Positions 36,030 to 48,871 of a stretch of DNA of 64,000 nucleotides are shown piece by piece. A program made the translations under genes and the position numbers. Position 1 is the stretch's first letter, and the number at the start of each line of letters is the position of its first letter. The stretch covers positions 1,304,001-1,368,000 of the forward strand of contig JAJEKV010000005.1 of NCBI GenBank assembly GCA_021234155.1, written 5' to 3'. Under the pieces are notes generated by a model. It worked only from the letters and a program-made list of their open reading frames with translations, had not been told where the DNA came from and made no database searches. The stretch comes from Isoetes taiwanensis (taxonomy: Eukaryota > Streptophyta > Lycopodiopsida > Isoetales > Isoetaceae).

Positions 36030-36738
36030 GTGTGGGGATGCTATAGTTCAATGTATCCAGGATTTTGTTGATATGGATAAAAGATATGAATCAGACCATA
36101 CACCATTAGTCCTCTCCATGCTGCTATACAAAAAGAAAAATAGACCAGAACAGTACTGAGAATGAGATATGATCATAATGTATCCAGGATTTTGTTGATA
36201 TGGATAAAAGATATGAATCAGACATACACCATTAGTCCTCTCCATGCTATTTGCTATACAAAAAGAAAAACAGACCAGAATAGTACTGAGAATGAGATAT
36301 GATCATAAACAAGCTAAAAAGTATGGGCACTATACTGAGGCCTGCATCAAAGACATGTGCTTGCCAGATGATGTTAACATACTAAATGACACCATCACTA
36401 CGCTCTTGCTAGACTCTGCATCCAAATGCTTTATCCCAGGGAGAGTTCTTTAGGGACTGAAATGTAATGCATGGTATGACAGTGATTGCAAAGACTTGAA
36501 GAAGAGACATCAATTAAAAAAAGAGCTTGTAAGGCTTATAAGGAGAAAGAAAAGAGAATACCTTTTTGTGAGACAGGAACAATTAGTACAAGAATACCTC
36601 AAAGAACCAAAAAAGAAGAAATATAAACCCACTGAGGTTTCATCTACAGCACAAGAGTTATGGGAACATGTCTACAGATCTTACAGACATGGGCATCTAA
36701 ATTGCAAGCTACTGTCAGACCCAACAAAGGACTATTAG
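36030..36738 (+). pseudogene. Non-LTR retrotransposon fragment (endonuclease to RT linker)
   Basis: Read in changing frames: IQDFVDMDKRYESDHTPLVL, then, after an in-situ duplication of about 128 bp (36050 and 36178), KAKKYGHY-like and NAWYDSDCKDLKKRHQLKKE, then RRKKREYLFVRQEQLVQEYL. SDHTPLVL fits the C-terminal SDH motif of the endonuclease domain; the basic helical linker after it is usual before the reverse transcriptase. In-frame stops at 36160 and 36451 show it is dead. No RT domain follows. Confidence 0.5.
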
Positions 36739-39330
36739 ATATAGGCAAATATGTGTAGGCTATGGGCAAACAAGAAGTTATTCCCTGCAAAATGACAAGC
36801 TTACCTAGACTTCCGGTCCAAGGCCCTTTCTAATTTGATGAATTTACCTACCTATGGATTGAAACAAGGCGTTTTATACAAGTTCTGTAAGTATTGTCTC
36901 AGGATCAATCTCCCAACATCCAACCCTCCATCTATGGTGTTCAATAACTGTGCTGGATAACATGACCTGTGAACCATCTCCTTACATATTCTAGTCAATC
37001 TGAGTCCATCCAACATATTAGGTACATCTCCAATCTATACTGCATAATTAAGGCATGCTTTGAATATGAGCAAACACAACGAATATGTGTGATAAGCAAT
37101 GTCATTGCTAAAGTGAGCATCTACAAATCTTACAGACATGGGCATCAAAACGCGGGCTTGGGATCACGTGCGTGTGCTCTTCCAGCTAGATTATGCCTCA
37201 GTTTATCACCACTCTTCTCCTTTCTTGTGGGTTCCTCTACCCCCTGCGTACTTGCCCTTGGTCGCCACGCATGCTCGGACGCTAGTTGGAGGAGGCGAAG
37301 CTTTTTGCTCACCTTTGGAGGATTGGTATTGGGATGGTCGGGTAGCTTCGTGGAGTTCTTTCGAAGCTTTTCGCTTTGAAGGACGATGGACCAAGGCTAT
37401 CACGAACAAAGGCGGGGAGTATTCCGCTACACATACCTCTAGTCCCTCAGGGTGATGTGGTAGTGCAGGTTTGGAAGGTTCATCCAGATGTTGTATCTTC
37501 TTGTTTTGTGCGGTCTTGTTACTGGGTGTTGGCTATTCATGACACTCGCCCCTTCAGGGCCATGGGGATTCACCTGTAGACCGGTATAAACCTAGTGAGT
37601 GTATGGAAGGGGTTTTTCGGACGTTTTTAGACGTATACTAGGGGTTTAAATCCCCTCTACCGACATTCTAGTGTGTTTTTCCACGCGGAAGGGGTTTTTC
37701 CAACACTTTTCGCGTGCGTATATAGGGGGTGTTTCTTCTCACCTTAAGCACGCAGGTGGCATATGCTCATGTGATAAAGGTGAACCCCCCGTGCTTCAGG
37801 CAAGTGGTCTCTGCAGCTTCCGGGTTCTCGATGGCGCTTCGGTTTGGACGTGGACATGGAGCTCACTTCCCCAAGGTTCGGGTTATTCGTGGCGGGTGGT
37901 GCACCACTGTATCGGGTGAATGTCCTTGTGAGTCGGTTTAGGCCGGTGTGAGCCCCTCTTTGCTTTTTGTTGTGGCCTTCATCGTGAGACCGTGGAGCAT
38001 TGTCCGGGTTTTATGCCCTCACTTGCGTGGGTTGCCCGGGATTGGGTCGGGGCTCGCTTTGGTGAGATTGAATAGCCAACAATTGCCGCCATGTATATCC
38101 TGGTGCTTGGCTACTAGATGCGGCAGCAAGCCTTGCATCATCTGGCGTGGCTTGGTTGGTGTGGTTGATTTGGAAGCCCGCGGTTGTGGATCTTTCGGGG
38201 ATTCCAAGACTGCCGCCTCTCGATTCCTCGACTCGGTACAAGCTATTTCAAAGCTTTTGGTGTTCCCGGATTAGTAGAGTGGAAGTTTTCCATTTGGCGG
38301 GACTTCTTGGGTGTGGTAGATGGTGATGGCCGGTTTGTGCGGCCAGTAGAGTTGCGGTTGTTGTGGGAGGTCGAGGTATCACCGTCTCTTTGGGGCGGAT
38401 TCTCCTTCCTCCTCACTTGCTTTGTAACATTACCATTCTTTTAATATATTGCTGACCGCAGGTTCTTCAAAAAAAAAAAAAATTACAAGACAAGCTACTA
38501 TTAGACGCTTGACAAGTTCTTTATCTTGCCAAAATCAATCTTCCAACATCCAATCTGTACTGCATAATTAGAGCATGCTTTGAATAGGGGCAATGGCAAC
38601 GAATATGTGTGATAGGCAATGGCATTGCTAAAGTGAGCGTCTACAGATCTTAAAGACAAGTTCTTTCTTGATGGCACAGATCCCAATTTTGATACAAGCT
38701 TCATTTCTAACTTATGAACTCTGCATGATGTTGTTTCCTTCCTCGGCAGAAATGCAGTCACATGGGCATCTAAATTGCAAGCTACTGTCAGACCTAGCAA
38801 GCTACTGTACTGCCAAAATCAGTCTCCCAAAATTCCAAAATCAGTCTCCCAAAATCCAATCTGTACTGCATAATTAAAGCATGCTTTTAATATGGGCAAT
38901 GGCAACGAATATGTATGATAGGCAATGGCATTGCTGAAGTGAGCATCTATGAATCTTATAGACAAGTTCGTTCTTGATGGCACAGATTCCAATTTTGATA
39001 CAAACTTCATTTCTAACTCATGAGCGCTGCATGATATTGTTTTCTAAACAAGCTTACCTAGACTTCCAGTCCAAAGCCCTTTTTGATTGATGAATTTACC
39101 TACCTATGGATTGAAACATGCTTTTCTTACAAGTTCTTTAACTATTGTCTCAGGATCAATCTCCCAAAGTCCAACCATGCATCTATGGTGTCCAACAAAA
39201 AAGTGTGCTGAATAACATGAAGTCCTTGGCGGAAATGCAGTCACACGGCATCTAAATTGCAAGACCTAGCAAGCTACTATCAGATATAGGCAAATATATG
39301 CAAGCTATAGGCAAATATGTTCAGGAACAT
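36660..39330. repeat. Mosaic of repeated modules around a retro-insertion
   Basis: Module 1 (CAGACATGGGCATCTAAATTGCAAGCTACTG region) occurs at 36687, 38758 and 39245. Module 2 (CCTACCTATGGATTGAAACA, then TCAGGATCAATCTCCCAA) at about 36850 and 39100. Module 3 (GGCAACGAATATGT, GATGGCACAGAT, CAATTTTGATACAA) at about 38595 and 38895. The open frames seen here are shadows of these modules. Confidence 0.6.
37146..38480 (+). mobile_element. 1.3-kb retro-fragment with polyA tail
   Basis: It interrupts module 1 (CAGACATGGGCATC before, AATTACAAGACAAGCTACT after) and ends TTCTTC followed by A(13) near 38468-38480. The last 450 bp are related to the minus-strand fragment at 8932-9205. Open frames at 37138-37455 and 38184-38444 are Trp/Phe/Gly-rich but have no domain I recognise. 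Upstream is GC-richer than its surroundings. Probably a truncated LINE copy or a SINE-like derivative. Confidence 0.55.
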
Positions 39331-39894
39331 TGCAGGTTGATAGAAACTTTGAATCCATTCTTATGCCAACATGGCTTAGGATCTCAGCAGTCTAGTTGGC
39401 AGCCTAAAGTTGCATGTTCCAAACTTGCATAGTTGCATCTAGATCATGCTCCTTCTTACCTTTCTTCATAATGGAACAAGTAGGCAAGCAATAATCAGTA
39501 CCTTACAGGGATTGACAGGATTTTTATTAATTTTACCTCTTATAATATATGCTAGCACATGAGATGGCCTAGGATTACATCTGATCCTGATGGGCAACGA
39601 AGGAAATTATGGGCATATAAGGGGCATGTATATGAGCTGAAAGTTTAGAAGGATGCTTCCTTAAATCACTCTACCTGGCATTCAAATACTGCGATTTATC
39701 AAATTTTAAAGACTACAAATAGAAAAAAAGATAGAATAGAAGACCTCATTTGTAATGCCGAACCATGCACAAATCTGGAGAGTATTTAGCTTATAAAGGA
39801 CATGTTTACTTAGCTTACAAAGAATGAACTTCTCAAGCCACATCAAATCTGGAGTAAATATATGAGAAAACAATAAAATTTGTACTCACCTCTT
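39331..39894. other. No gene recognised
   Basis: AT-rich, with no clear open frame, repeat or element end. Confidence 0.35.
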
Positions 39895-40215
39895 CTTTGG
39901 ATAACAATTTGAAGGTAATAGACTTGGTCCTGCTTCCACATAAATCTTCCTCTTCCTCCTTGCTATCTTCAACATCTACTTCATGGGTGTCACCAAAATC
40001 TTTTGCTCTGGAACTTTTTAGTGTGAAGGATGCATCTGACTTCCTATTGCTTTTGCATATACTTCCACTCATACGAGCACTAGGAGAATCATCTACTCCC
40101 AGCATAATGCTACCTGCCCTCTCCCTAATTCCTGGACTCAGATATTGGGATAAAGATGTAATATTCTCAAGAATTTGTTGCTGGCTCAGAGTGGCATCTG
40201 AATGATCAGAAACCC
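39895..40215 (-). CDS. Acidic, Ser-rich exon of unknown function (partial)
   Basis: On the minus strand an open stretch reads LSQQQILENITSLSQYLSPG, RERAGSIMLGVDDSPSARMS and DVEDSKEEEEDLCGSRTKS, and ends at KLLSKEE with GTGAGTAC directly after, a good donor. A Lys/Ser-rich stretch upstream (SSSKSRQSKHSKSKSSP, about 40370) could be a preceding exon. It lies downstream of the methyltransferase stop, so it is probably another gene or a separate fragment. Low-complexity composition prevents naming. Confidence 0.35.
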
Positions 40216-41041
40216 CAGTCTTTAAAGCAACATCTGGCCTACTGCATTTTTTTTATTTGCTACCGTTTCCAGGTTGTCTTAAAGAGAACTCTTGAGAGTT
40301 ACAGATCTCCATAGCTTTTGATGCTCCACCGGACTAGACTTCGACTTGGAGTGCTTTGATTGCCTTGATTTGCTACTAGAAGCAAAGCAACTCCAGCTAT
40401 TGTCTCATTTCTTAACGAAGTCATGCTGGTGCTGTATAGAAACAAACCACATTTTCAAGATAGGGCTGGGCAGTTATTCAGCCTTGGTCTTAAGGTTATA
40501 TACACGGGAGTGTTGCACAATTCACGTTTCAAAGATTCCCTCAAAGAAACACGCCATGCTCCTAGAAGTGATCTTTTTGGACGAGGTTAAGGACTTCCTA
40601 AGGTTACTTTTTTTTTTTCTTATGTTTTGTCTTCTCAGCAGATGTACACTTTCCTTTTGTGTAACATCATAGCTGAAAAGAGAAAAATTTACAGCTGATT
40701 ATACTTTCCATTAAATGAAGACCTCAAAAACATCTTAGTTTAAATGAACTAAGAACAGTAGCATTAATTTGAATCTTGAATACATCAGTTTTGAAGGAAC
40801 ACTAGAATGATACAGACAACAAGTGTAAATACGAAATCATAATGTTCCTGATTGTTTTCTTTTCTATCACTTATTAGCTGAAAAGAGCAAAATTAACAGC
40901 TGACTATGTAACCTAGGAAAGCAAGACCTAAAAAATACCAAATTATGATAAAAATAAATAATAATATTATTAAATTGAATTTTCAATATCAGTTTTGGAA
41001 TATAAGTTAATGATAATATAAAAAATATTGCACACAATGAA

Positions 41042-42010
41042 TCAAAGGTCAAGATCATAATCTTCCTCATTTTGTGTGCCTGTAGTTGCAGTATTCTCCT
41101 CAACCGTCTTCTCCCATTTGGGTGACTTAACATGCGTCTTAGCAGTATTATCTTCAGTTTTGACTACTAGAGCCACTTCATTCAGCTCTGCAAAAGTGAC
41201 TTCATCCTTTGTGGAGCTAGTAAAAGGCAATTGTATCTCTGATGACGTCATTTTGGCAAAATCAGATGATGATTTGGCACCTAACTCTTGATTCTCGTCT
41301 GGTAGACTAGGCAATGCAATCAGTCTCATCTTAATGAAGATTATAGCCTCCTTGTCTATATCTACTGCTACACAGTTATGGCCCTTCTTAAGTGCACAGG
41401 TTATGAGAGTAGCAGAGCCCGAGAAAGTATCAGGTATCCAGTCTCCTTGACGTGAAAACATGTCAACGAAATGGTTGATTAGCTTCTGGGGCTTCTGATA
41501 GTGATTGATGATTCTACCCTGTGCACTTGGGACCTGCAGATTCTGCAACACCGCTGGAAACTCTAAGACACTGGAGAAGTCAGAGTAGCCAGAATTGTTG
41601 AAGTGCTCCATTGTCCTTTTGTCGTCGAAGCTCCAGTAGGCAACATGCAGGTATTCTACCTTGCTTAACAACCTCGAGCCTCCAGCATGGTAATTTATGT
41701 TTGTTTTGTAAGTGTAGTTAGCAATCTAGCAACTAAGACAGAAGTTCACTATTCCAGAATAGCAAAGAAGACAAGATGTATTCCAGAATAAGAACTCACC
41801 AAACCAAATTCTCGTAGTCTGCTTGAGTAGGGGATCCGAAGTGATTTATGAAGCTGGCTTCAACCATTCCTGCTTGCATACTGGAGTGGAACATCACCAA
41901 CTGCCAGTGCTTAGCCCTTGTTACCTACTTCAGACCATCGATAAAGCTATTGAACTCAGTGTTCCTGAAGGGGAGGTTGTCATAATGGCTATCTTTGATT
42001 TTGAATGTTA
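41042..42010 (-). CDS. SAM-dependent DNA-methyltransferase-like protein, C-terminal part
   Basis: The last exon (about 41690-41042) is open to a stop and encodes GRIINHYQKPQKLINHFVDM, then GDWIPDTFSGSATLITCALK and HNCVAVDIDKEAI. DTFSGSATLITCA followed by (C)VAVDID is the motif I / acidic-residue pair that binds S-adenosylmethionine in N4/N6 DNA methyltransferases (usual form DxFxGSGTT..A, then GxD). The H-x-QKP..L motif just before it is also usual there. An upstream exon ends at 41800 with GTGAGTTC after it and reads LVMFHSSMQAGMVEASFINH; one in-frame stop farther up makes its 5' limit uncertain. The N-terminal half, including (D/N)PP(Y/F), was not found. A Lys/Glu/Thr-rich tail of about 80 residues ends the protein. 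It is a clear relative of the gene in element E. Whether it is active is unknown. Confidence 0.6.
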
Positions 42011-42275
42011 GAGCCTGAACTCTAACCTTGCAAGAAGGATGAAAAACCCAACAATCCAAGCTCAATCTATCAGAACAACGCAATGCACAACACAAAGAAT
42101 CATCATCTCCATAGCTAGATCAAGCAAAATACTCCCTCCCAATACACCGTCTCTCTGTTCTTCTCTCTCTGCTCAGATAATACAGGCATGATCATCCCAC
42201 AATGCATACGTGCAAATATCCTGCACGCGTGCATGCGCGTATATCACTCCATATACGGTATATGGTCTCCTATAG

Positions 42276-42397
42276 TGGTGAGTGTGGTGACGAGTGTGGT
42301 GAGTGGTGATGAGTGTGGTGAGTGGTGAGTGTGGTGACGAATGTGGTGAGTGGTGATGAGTGTGGTGAGTGGTGACGAGTGTGGTGAGTGGTGACCA
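42276..42397. repeat. GTGGTGAGTG minisatellite
   Basis: Degenerate repeats of GTGTGGTGAGTGGTGAYGA (about 10- and 19-bp sub-periods). His/Thr/Ser-rich minus-strand frames here are its complement. Just upstream is a palindrome, CCATATACGGTATATGG. Confidence 0.8.
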
Positions 42398-42855
42398 CCC
42401 CAACAGTGGCGACCACAGTGGGAAAATGTGCCACTCCGGAGAACCCACAACAAAACAAACACAAGGCCCCCAAAATTGAACCATTATGATTTTTTCTTAA
42501 TGGTTTATTGATGAAAACCAAATTTATAAATCAGTACATGTTAGTGGGTTCAAAAGTTTACAAACCATGTCTAGTTATCTAATATGGTTCATCAATATAT
42601 TTTTCTAAGGTGATAAGACAACATTGTTTTATGACATAGTATGCTTTGTATTTCAAGTTTAATAAAATGGTATTTGATCGCATCTATCTTTCTTAGTATA
42701 TCAACTTGGTAAATTATTCAAATATTTTTTAGCAATTAATCACAACCACCATAAAATATGCTCAACGTGTAGTTTTTACTCGTAAAAACCATGCATTATT
42801 TTGTTCTAAAAATGCTAGAAATAACACATAGTTTTCAAGTGTGGTTTTCAGATGT

Positions 42856-43037
42856 ACAACATTGGTGTGATTATTTTAGGTGTAGTTTTCAATCAAGTGT
42901 GATTTTAAAATGTAGTTTTCACAAATAGAACACTTATGTGGTATTGACAACATTGGTGTGATTTTTTTAGGTGTAGTTTTCAATCAAGTGTGATTTTAAA
43001 ATATAGTTTTCACAAATAGAAGACTTATGTGGTATTG
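42856..43037. repeat. Tandem repeat, two copies of 91 bp
   Basis: ACAACATTGGTGTGATT starts at 42856 and 42947. The wider region 42780-43140 is built from variants of AGTGTAGTTTTCA(C/A). No gene is seen between about 42500 and 43570. Confidence 0.8.
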
Positions 43038-43569
43038 AATCGGGTGGATTTTCCAAGTGTAGTTTTCACAATAGAAAATGTGTGGTTTCTAATTGGGTGT
43101 GGTTTTCAAGTGTAGTTTTCATAAATAAAAAACTTTTGTGTGGTTTTTTTAGGTATTGTTCATGTGTTATTTCATTTGAGAAGGGGGGTTGTTTTTAGAG
43201 CAACCAGGCCATTCTGTTTTTTAGTCCAAGCCTATTCTGTTTCTAAAAATATATGCTTTCTTTTAACTCCTCCATGTGCCAAGAAGACAGAAATTTCGAT
43301 TAAAAAAGCCACAATAAGCAGATTTGAATATGTTGTAGCTAATATAGAACTGTTTCGTGACATTTGATTGCTGCTGTTGCAACACGGTAATTGATTGCTA
43401 CTGTTAAAGGATCTTGTCTCCGCAATATAAATCAATCAAGTGTTAGATACACCAATTATAACTTTCTTAAGCTAAATAACCAAAGACATAAAAAATGGTA
43501 ATATAGCATAACACAATGCCTAATTCACCTAATGTTTGACTTGGCATATGGCAAGAATATATTATTAGG

Positions 43570-46438
43570 CTAGAACAAATGCTAAATACAGGAATTTTTT
43601 TGATACTCAAGTGAGGAGGCATTGATATAAAATCTTTGAGAATCTTAATAAAATCTAGGGGAATCTCCATAGAATCTTAAGAATCTAGGGGAATCTTTGT
43701 AGAACATTAAGAATCTAAGAAAATCTTTGGAAATCTAGAAGAATCTCAAGAGAATCTTTGGGAATCTTCCTAAAAGTTTTGAGAATCTAAGGGAATCTTG
43801 ATGGAATATTAGAGAATCTACGAGAATCTTCATAGAACCTTTGGGCTTTATGCAGTCCCTCATATTACAAACATTTGTGTATATATATAGGTATATCGGA
43901 TGGGGGGCATCATTTTTAGGGTCTATATAGACACAAATCCTGGCCCTCTAAATCTTGAGGTATAGAATATGTATATAGAAACTCAAGGGGGGTTGTCGTA
44001 AAATAGCACATTACATATAAAGTTTTGATCTTGGCCCTTGGATAAAAAGTTGGTGAGGTGGCGTAGCGGCGTAGCTTAAGCCCTTGGATTTTGATGGGGG
44101 CATGCATAAGTCATGTATGGGGGCATACACCCCATCTGTGAACCGTTGGATCAAAGTGGGAGGGCGAAATCCTAGCCCTTGATTTTTATGGGGAAGGTGC
44201 AAGGAAGGTGCCAAAAAGTGAATTTGGTGTAGCAGATCTTAACCGTTAGATCAAAAGGTGAGCATAAATCCTAGCCATTAACTTTTTAATATTAAATTAG
44301 TTTTTTTTTTTAAGGAGGTGAGGTGGCACCCTCATTAATAAAAAAAAGTAATGAGGTGGCAAAGCATTTATTAGTGGACATTCTAGGAAGCTTCATTTTA
44401 TTTAATCGCCTTCAAAAGGACGTAGCTTGCGGTAGAAAGATCGGATGAAGGTGGGGCCCACGCCATTGGATTCCTCTCGTCGAGAGCTTTCCAATGAGTT
44501 GTGCTTTGACATTATTTTGTCGCAGTTGGAGCCAACATGATCGAACATTAAGAATCTTTTTGGAATGTTCGAGTTTCAAGGAATCTATGGTAAGTTGAGG
44601 GAATCTAGGAGAATCTTTATAGGATCTTAGGGAATCTAGAGGAATATCATGAGAATCTTAGAGAATCTATGGGAATCTCAAGAGAGCATCTATGAGAATG
44701 TAAGGGAATCTAAGGGAATCTTGATAACATCTTTAAGAACCTAGAGGAAACTTGATGGAATCTTGCGGAGTCTAGGGGAATCTTCATATAATCTATGGGA
44801 ACTAGAGGAATCTCAAGAGAATCTATAGGAATCTCAGGCACTTCTTGGATAGAATTTTGATAGAATCTTGGAGAATCTTGATAGAATCTTGGAGAATCTA
44901 GAGGAATCTTGGGGTATTCTTTTAGAATCTAGGGGAATGTTTAGGAAATCTTAGGGAGTCTCAAATGAATCTTTGGGAATCTAGGAGAATCTAAAGGAAT
45001 CTTCATAACATCTTTAAGAATCTATGGAAATCTTAATGGAATCTCGAAGAATCTAGGAGAATCTTGATAGAATCTTAGAGAAGCTGGAGGAATCTTGGGA
45101 TATTTTTTTGGAATCTAGGGGAATCTTTAGAGAATCTTTGAGAATCTTAATAAAATCTAGGGGAATCTCCATAGAATCTTAAGAATCTAGGGGAATCTTT
45201 GTAGAACATTAAGAATCTAAGAAAATCTTTGGAAATCTAGAAGAATCTCAAGAGAATCTTTGGGAATCTTCCTAAAAGTTTTGAGAATCTAAGGGAATCT
45301 TGATGGATTTTTAGAGAATCTACGAGAATCTTCATAGAACCTTTGGGCTTTATGCAGTCCCTCATATTACAAACATTTGTGTATATATATATATATAGGT
45401 ATGGTCTATATAGACACAAATCCTGGCCCTCTAAATCTTGAGGTATAGAATATGTATATAGAAACTCATGGGGGGTTGTCGTAAAATAGCACATTACATA
45501 TAAAGTTTTGATCTTGGCCCTTGGATAAAACGTTGGTGAGGTGGCGTAGCTTAAGCCCTTGGATTTTGATGGGGGCATGCATAAGTCATGTATGGGGGCA
45601 TACACCCCATCTGTGAACCGTTGGATCAAAGTGGGAGGGCGAAATCCTAGCCCTTGATTTTTATGGGGAAGGTGCAAGGAAGGTACCAAAAAGTGAATTT
45701 GGTGTAGCAGATCTTAACCGTTAGATCAAAAGGTGAGCATAAATCCTAGCCATTAACTTTTTAATATTAAATTAGTTTTTTTTTTGAAGGAGGTGAGGTG
45801 GCACCCTCATTAATAAAAAAAAGTAATGAGGTGGCAAAGCATTTATTAGTGGACATTCTAGGAAGCTTCATTTTATTTAATCGCCTTCAAAAGGACGTAC
45901 CTTGCGGTAGAGGGCTCGGATGAAGGTGGGGCCCATGCCATTGGATTCCTCTCGTCGAGAGCTTTCCAATGAGTGGTGCTTTGACATTATTTTGTCGCAG
46001 TTGGAGCCAACATGATCGAACATTAAGAATCTTTTTGGAATGTTCGAGTTTCAAGGAATATCATGAGAATCTTAGAGAATCTATGGGAATCTCAAGAGAG
46101 CATCTATGAGAATGTAAGGGAATCTTGATAACATCTTTAAGAACCTAGAGGAAACTTGATGGAATCTTGCGGAGTCTAGGGGAATCTTCATAGAATCTAT
46201 GGGAACTAGAGGAATCTCAAGAGAATCTATAGGAATCTCAGGAACTTCTTGGATAGAATTTTGATAGAATCTTGGAGAATCTTGATAGAATCTTGGAGAA
46301 TCTAGAGGAATCTTGGGGTATTCTTTTAGAATCTAGGGGAATGTTTAGGAAATCTTAGGGAGTCTCAAATGAATCTTTGGGAATCTAGGAGAATCTAAAG
46401 GAATCTTCATAACATCTTTAAGAATCTATAGGAATCTT
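43570..46438. repeat. GAATCT-rich minisatellite with 1.5-kb higher-order copies (left block)
   Basis: Long stretches are variants of GAATCTAGGGGAATCTT and AGAATCTTGATAGAATCTTGG with a base period near 20 bp. Embedded non-repetitive segments (GGGCTTTATGCAGTCCCTC at 43843 and 45345, offset 1502) repeat with them, including AACCGTT(A/G)GATCAAA, GGAGGTGAGGTGGCACCC and CTCTCGTCGAGAGC. No coding frame survives. A LINE interrupts the block at 46439. Confidence 0.85.
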
Positions 46439-46769
46439 GGAGAAGGGAGGGGAATGAACGTTAAAGCCCCTATTTGGCCTCGGCCCTCGCATCCCGCTCG
46501 ATGGATGAGGCCTTTTCACTCGAGGTCGCCCTCCAGCCCAGGATTCCCACATCCCTTCTCGAGTATGATGTGACATCATTTGATCGATAGTATAATCATT
46601 CAGTCGTACAATTCTAGGACTAGAATAGGATTTAGTAGAACTGCCATAGGCAGTCATTTTCTTAGCATTTTGGGGTTTGACAGAGTAGGATCTTTAAGAA
46701 TTACGGCCCATAATTCTGCTACCTAAGCCCTAGGAAGATTTAACCGTAATCTCTTTCAAATCTCCGTTC

Positions 46770-48713
46770 TTGAGAGATTTGGAATTGAACCTATTCTCCA
46801 CTGGACAAGCTTCTTTGATCTCCGGCCGGCTTGGTTTTTCAGCGACTTACAGATTCTTGTTTGGAGATACGCAGGCGAAAACTAGATATGGCAAGCAAAA
46901 CTGGGAAAATTGGCTCGAATCAACCCAAGAGCCGATGGACAAAGAAAAGGCTCTCCTCATGATTGAAGATGATGAATGGACTAATATTTTTGGTTAGACA
47001 AGAAAGAATGACAAGGTCCGGGCGAAAAATGAAATCTATGTATATCACCTTTGCTTTAATTCAAGATCAACAGAGAGAGCACGTGGGATGGAGGTTCTTG
47101 GTGATGGGGTTATTTAAGAAACTCGAAAAAATGGAAGCTGGAAAAAAACTAGTCTCTTTGGAAGGGCCAACGATAGGGACTGGGCTTGGAATATGTTCGA
47201 GCTTCTCCAGGAAATGGACAGAAACCTATGTAAAAGGATAATGGTGAAACAAGGCCACTCTGAGGCCGATTGCTGCAGCCTCAAGAACAACATTTTCCAA
47301 AAATCCATGAACGAGTTGCTCAATGAGGCAAAGGCCATTCTTCTGGACATTGAAAACCTCAACTGGAACTCTAAGGCTTCCATAAAGCTCATTAAAAGAT
47401 GGGAAGAGGCTGATGACAGAGTTATTGAGTACCACCGAGGCAAAGGCTATCGATAAACTCCCTTCGTGCTCGACTGCTCCTTAAAGATGTCTCACAAGAA
47501 TACGGTATTTATCAGACAAGGCTCAAAAAGGACACTGGTGCATGCAAGATCAGGGATTCTAATGGCTATTTCAACCCGCTTGAGACAAATCAATGCAACT
47601 GCAAGAACTGCGTGGACCTACACAACACTGGCATGAACAGGATCAGCACCTCAGTCGAGGATCAGAAAGTATGTAACCGGATTCCTGTCATTGGCAAGAG
47701 CGACAAAGCAAAAGGTCCAATTCTTCCCTCATATAAAAATGCTTTGTTAAATATCGATTCTTGTGCTAACCCGACTGACAAATCTAAAGTTAATTTGGAT
47801 TATATTGATCTTTCGAGTGTGCAAGATTCCACAGCTGTAAACTTATACTCTGACAGAGGGATGCTTATCTATTTTCCATCAAAGTGCCCCTCTATTGGAG
47901 AAATCAAGTTTTGGATTACCAAAACTCATAGAATACCCATCTGCTCCTTGCTCAAGATTGATGACGTAACGCTTTGTGTCCTTCAGAAGGATAATTTTAG
48001 TGTTACCTACCGCTAAAAAGAAATTGGGCAAAATTAGTAACAACGAGTTCTATATCATGAGATGGAGCCCATTATTTACCCCAGGTAACCCAAAGTATAT
48101 CTCCACTTCTACCTGGTTAACATTTCCGAATTTGCCCCCTGCTTTATGGACGATTTCTCACCTAAGGGCCATCTCGAGCAAACTGGGAGATATTATCTCT
48201 ATTAATATCCCCCAAACAAATTTCCCCTCTGTCTGTATATCCAAAGAAATTGACTCAAGATTGCTTAAAAATGTTAAAATAAAGATCTCAGAAGGCAGAA
48301 CTCTGGATTTAGAAGTGGTGTATTCAAAAACTCCTACCCATAAGGTGCTTGAAGAAGCTGCACCCTACGGGAAAAAAGCTATACCAGTTAAACCCCCTCT
48401 TATCATTAGGCAGGAGTGGCGCCCCAAAAATATAATTGATTCGACTCAGGCCCCTGCTCAGGCTCATATGGATTGTAAAACCATTACCCAAAAGGACCCT
48501 GATGATCATCATTCAGATTTCACTCTCAACAGCGACTCTCTGTTTATGAATAACAATTGGGATTTTCTTATCAAGAACGTCAACATGGAAGTCCAATTTA
48601 AAACAGGCATGGTGACCCTCTCTTTCCCTCTTAAGGAGGAAAATTCTGAGGGAGAGCCCGAGAACTATAATTCGGTCCATGAATTCATACATTCTTGCAA
48701 TAAGGATGGATGA
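46770..48713 (+). pseudogene. LINE ORF1 protein (DUF4283-like), interrupted
   Basis: Frame pieces: 46770-47456 with two in-frame stops, 47612-48016 in another frame, then 47976-48713 back in the first. The last piece has the DUF4283 signature in EFYIMRWSPLFTPGN followed by STWLTFPNLPPALWTISHLR, matching the usual RPWxPxF...VWVRLPxLPxxxW pattern. The expected CCHC zinc knuckle after it is not visible. In related elements this protein binds the LINE RNA. The frame breaks may be decay or sequence error. Confidence 0.7.
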
Positions 48714-48871
48714 GAGAGAGTGAGAGAGAGAGAGATGTATTTTTTACGAGGATGGAAGCAGATTACTACTAGAAGAAGGGGCAGGGGACAGAAGAAAACC
48801 TACATTGGACCTCTGAGATTGAGCCCAAGGAATTCTGCCATCCAATCCAGGATGGCCAAAGGAAGGTATAA

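Noticed and set aside
38011-38241. A Pro/Thr-rich minus-strand protein similar to one at 8969-9196
   Set aside because: Both are antisense to the shared retro-fragment, which explains the similarity.
42173-42521. Thr/His/Ser-rich minus-strand open frames
   Set aside because: They translate the GTGGTGAGTG minisatellite in three frames.
43570-46438. The 1.5-kb direct copies as a pair of LTRs
   Set aside because: They lack TG...CA ends, a primer-binding site and any gag-pol between them, and a third copy follows the LINE.
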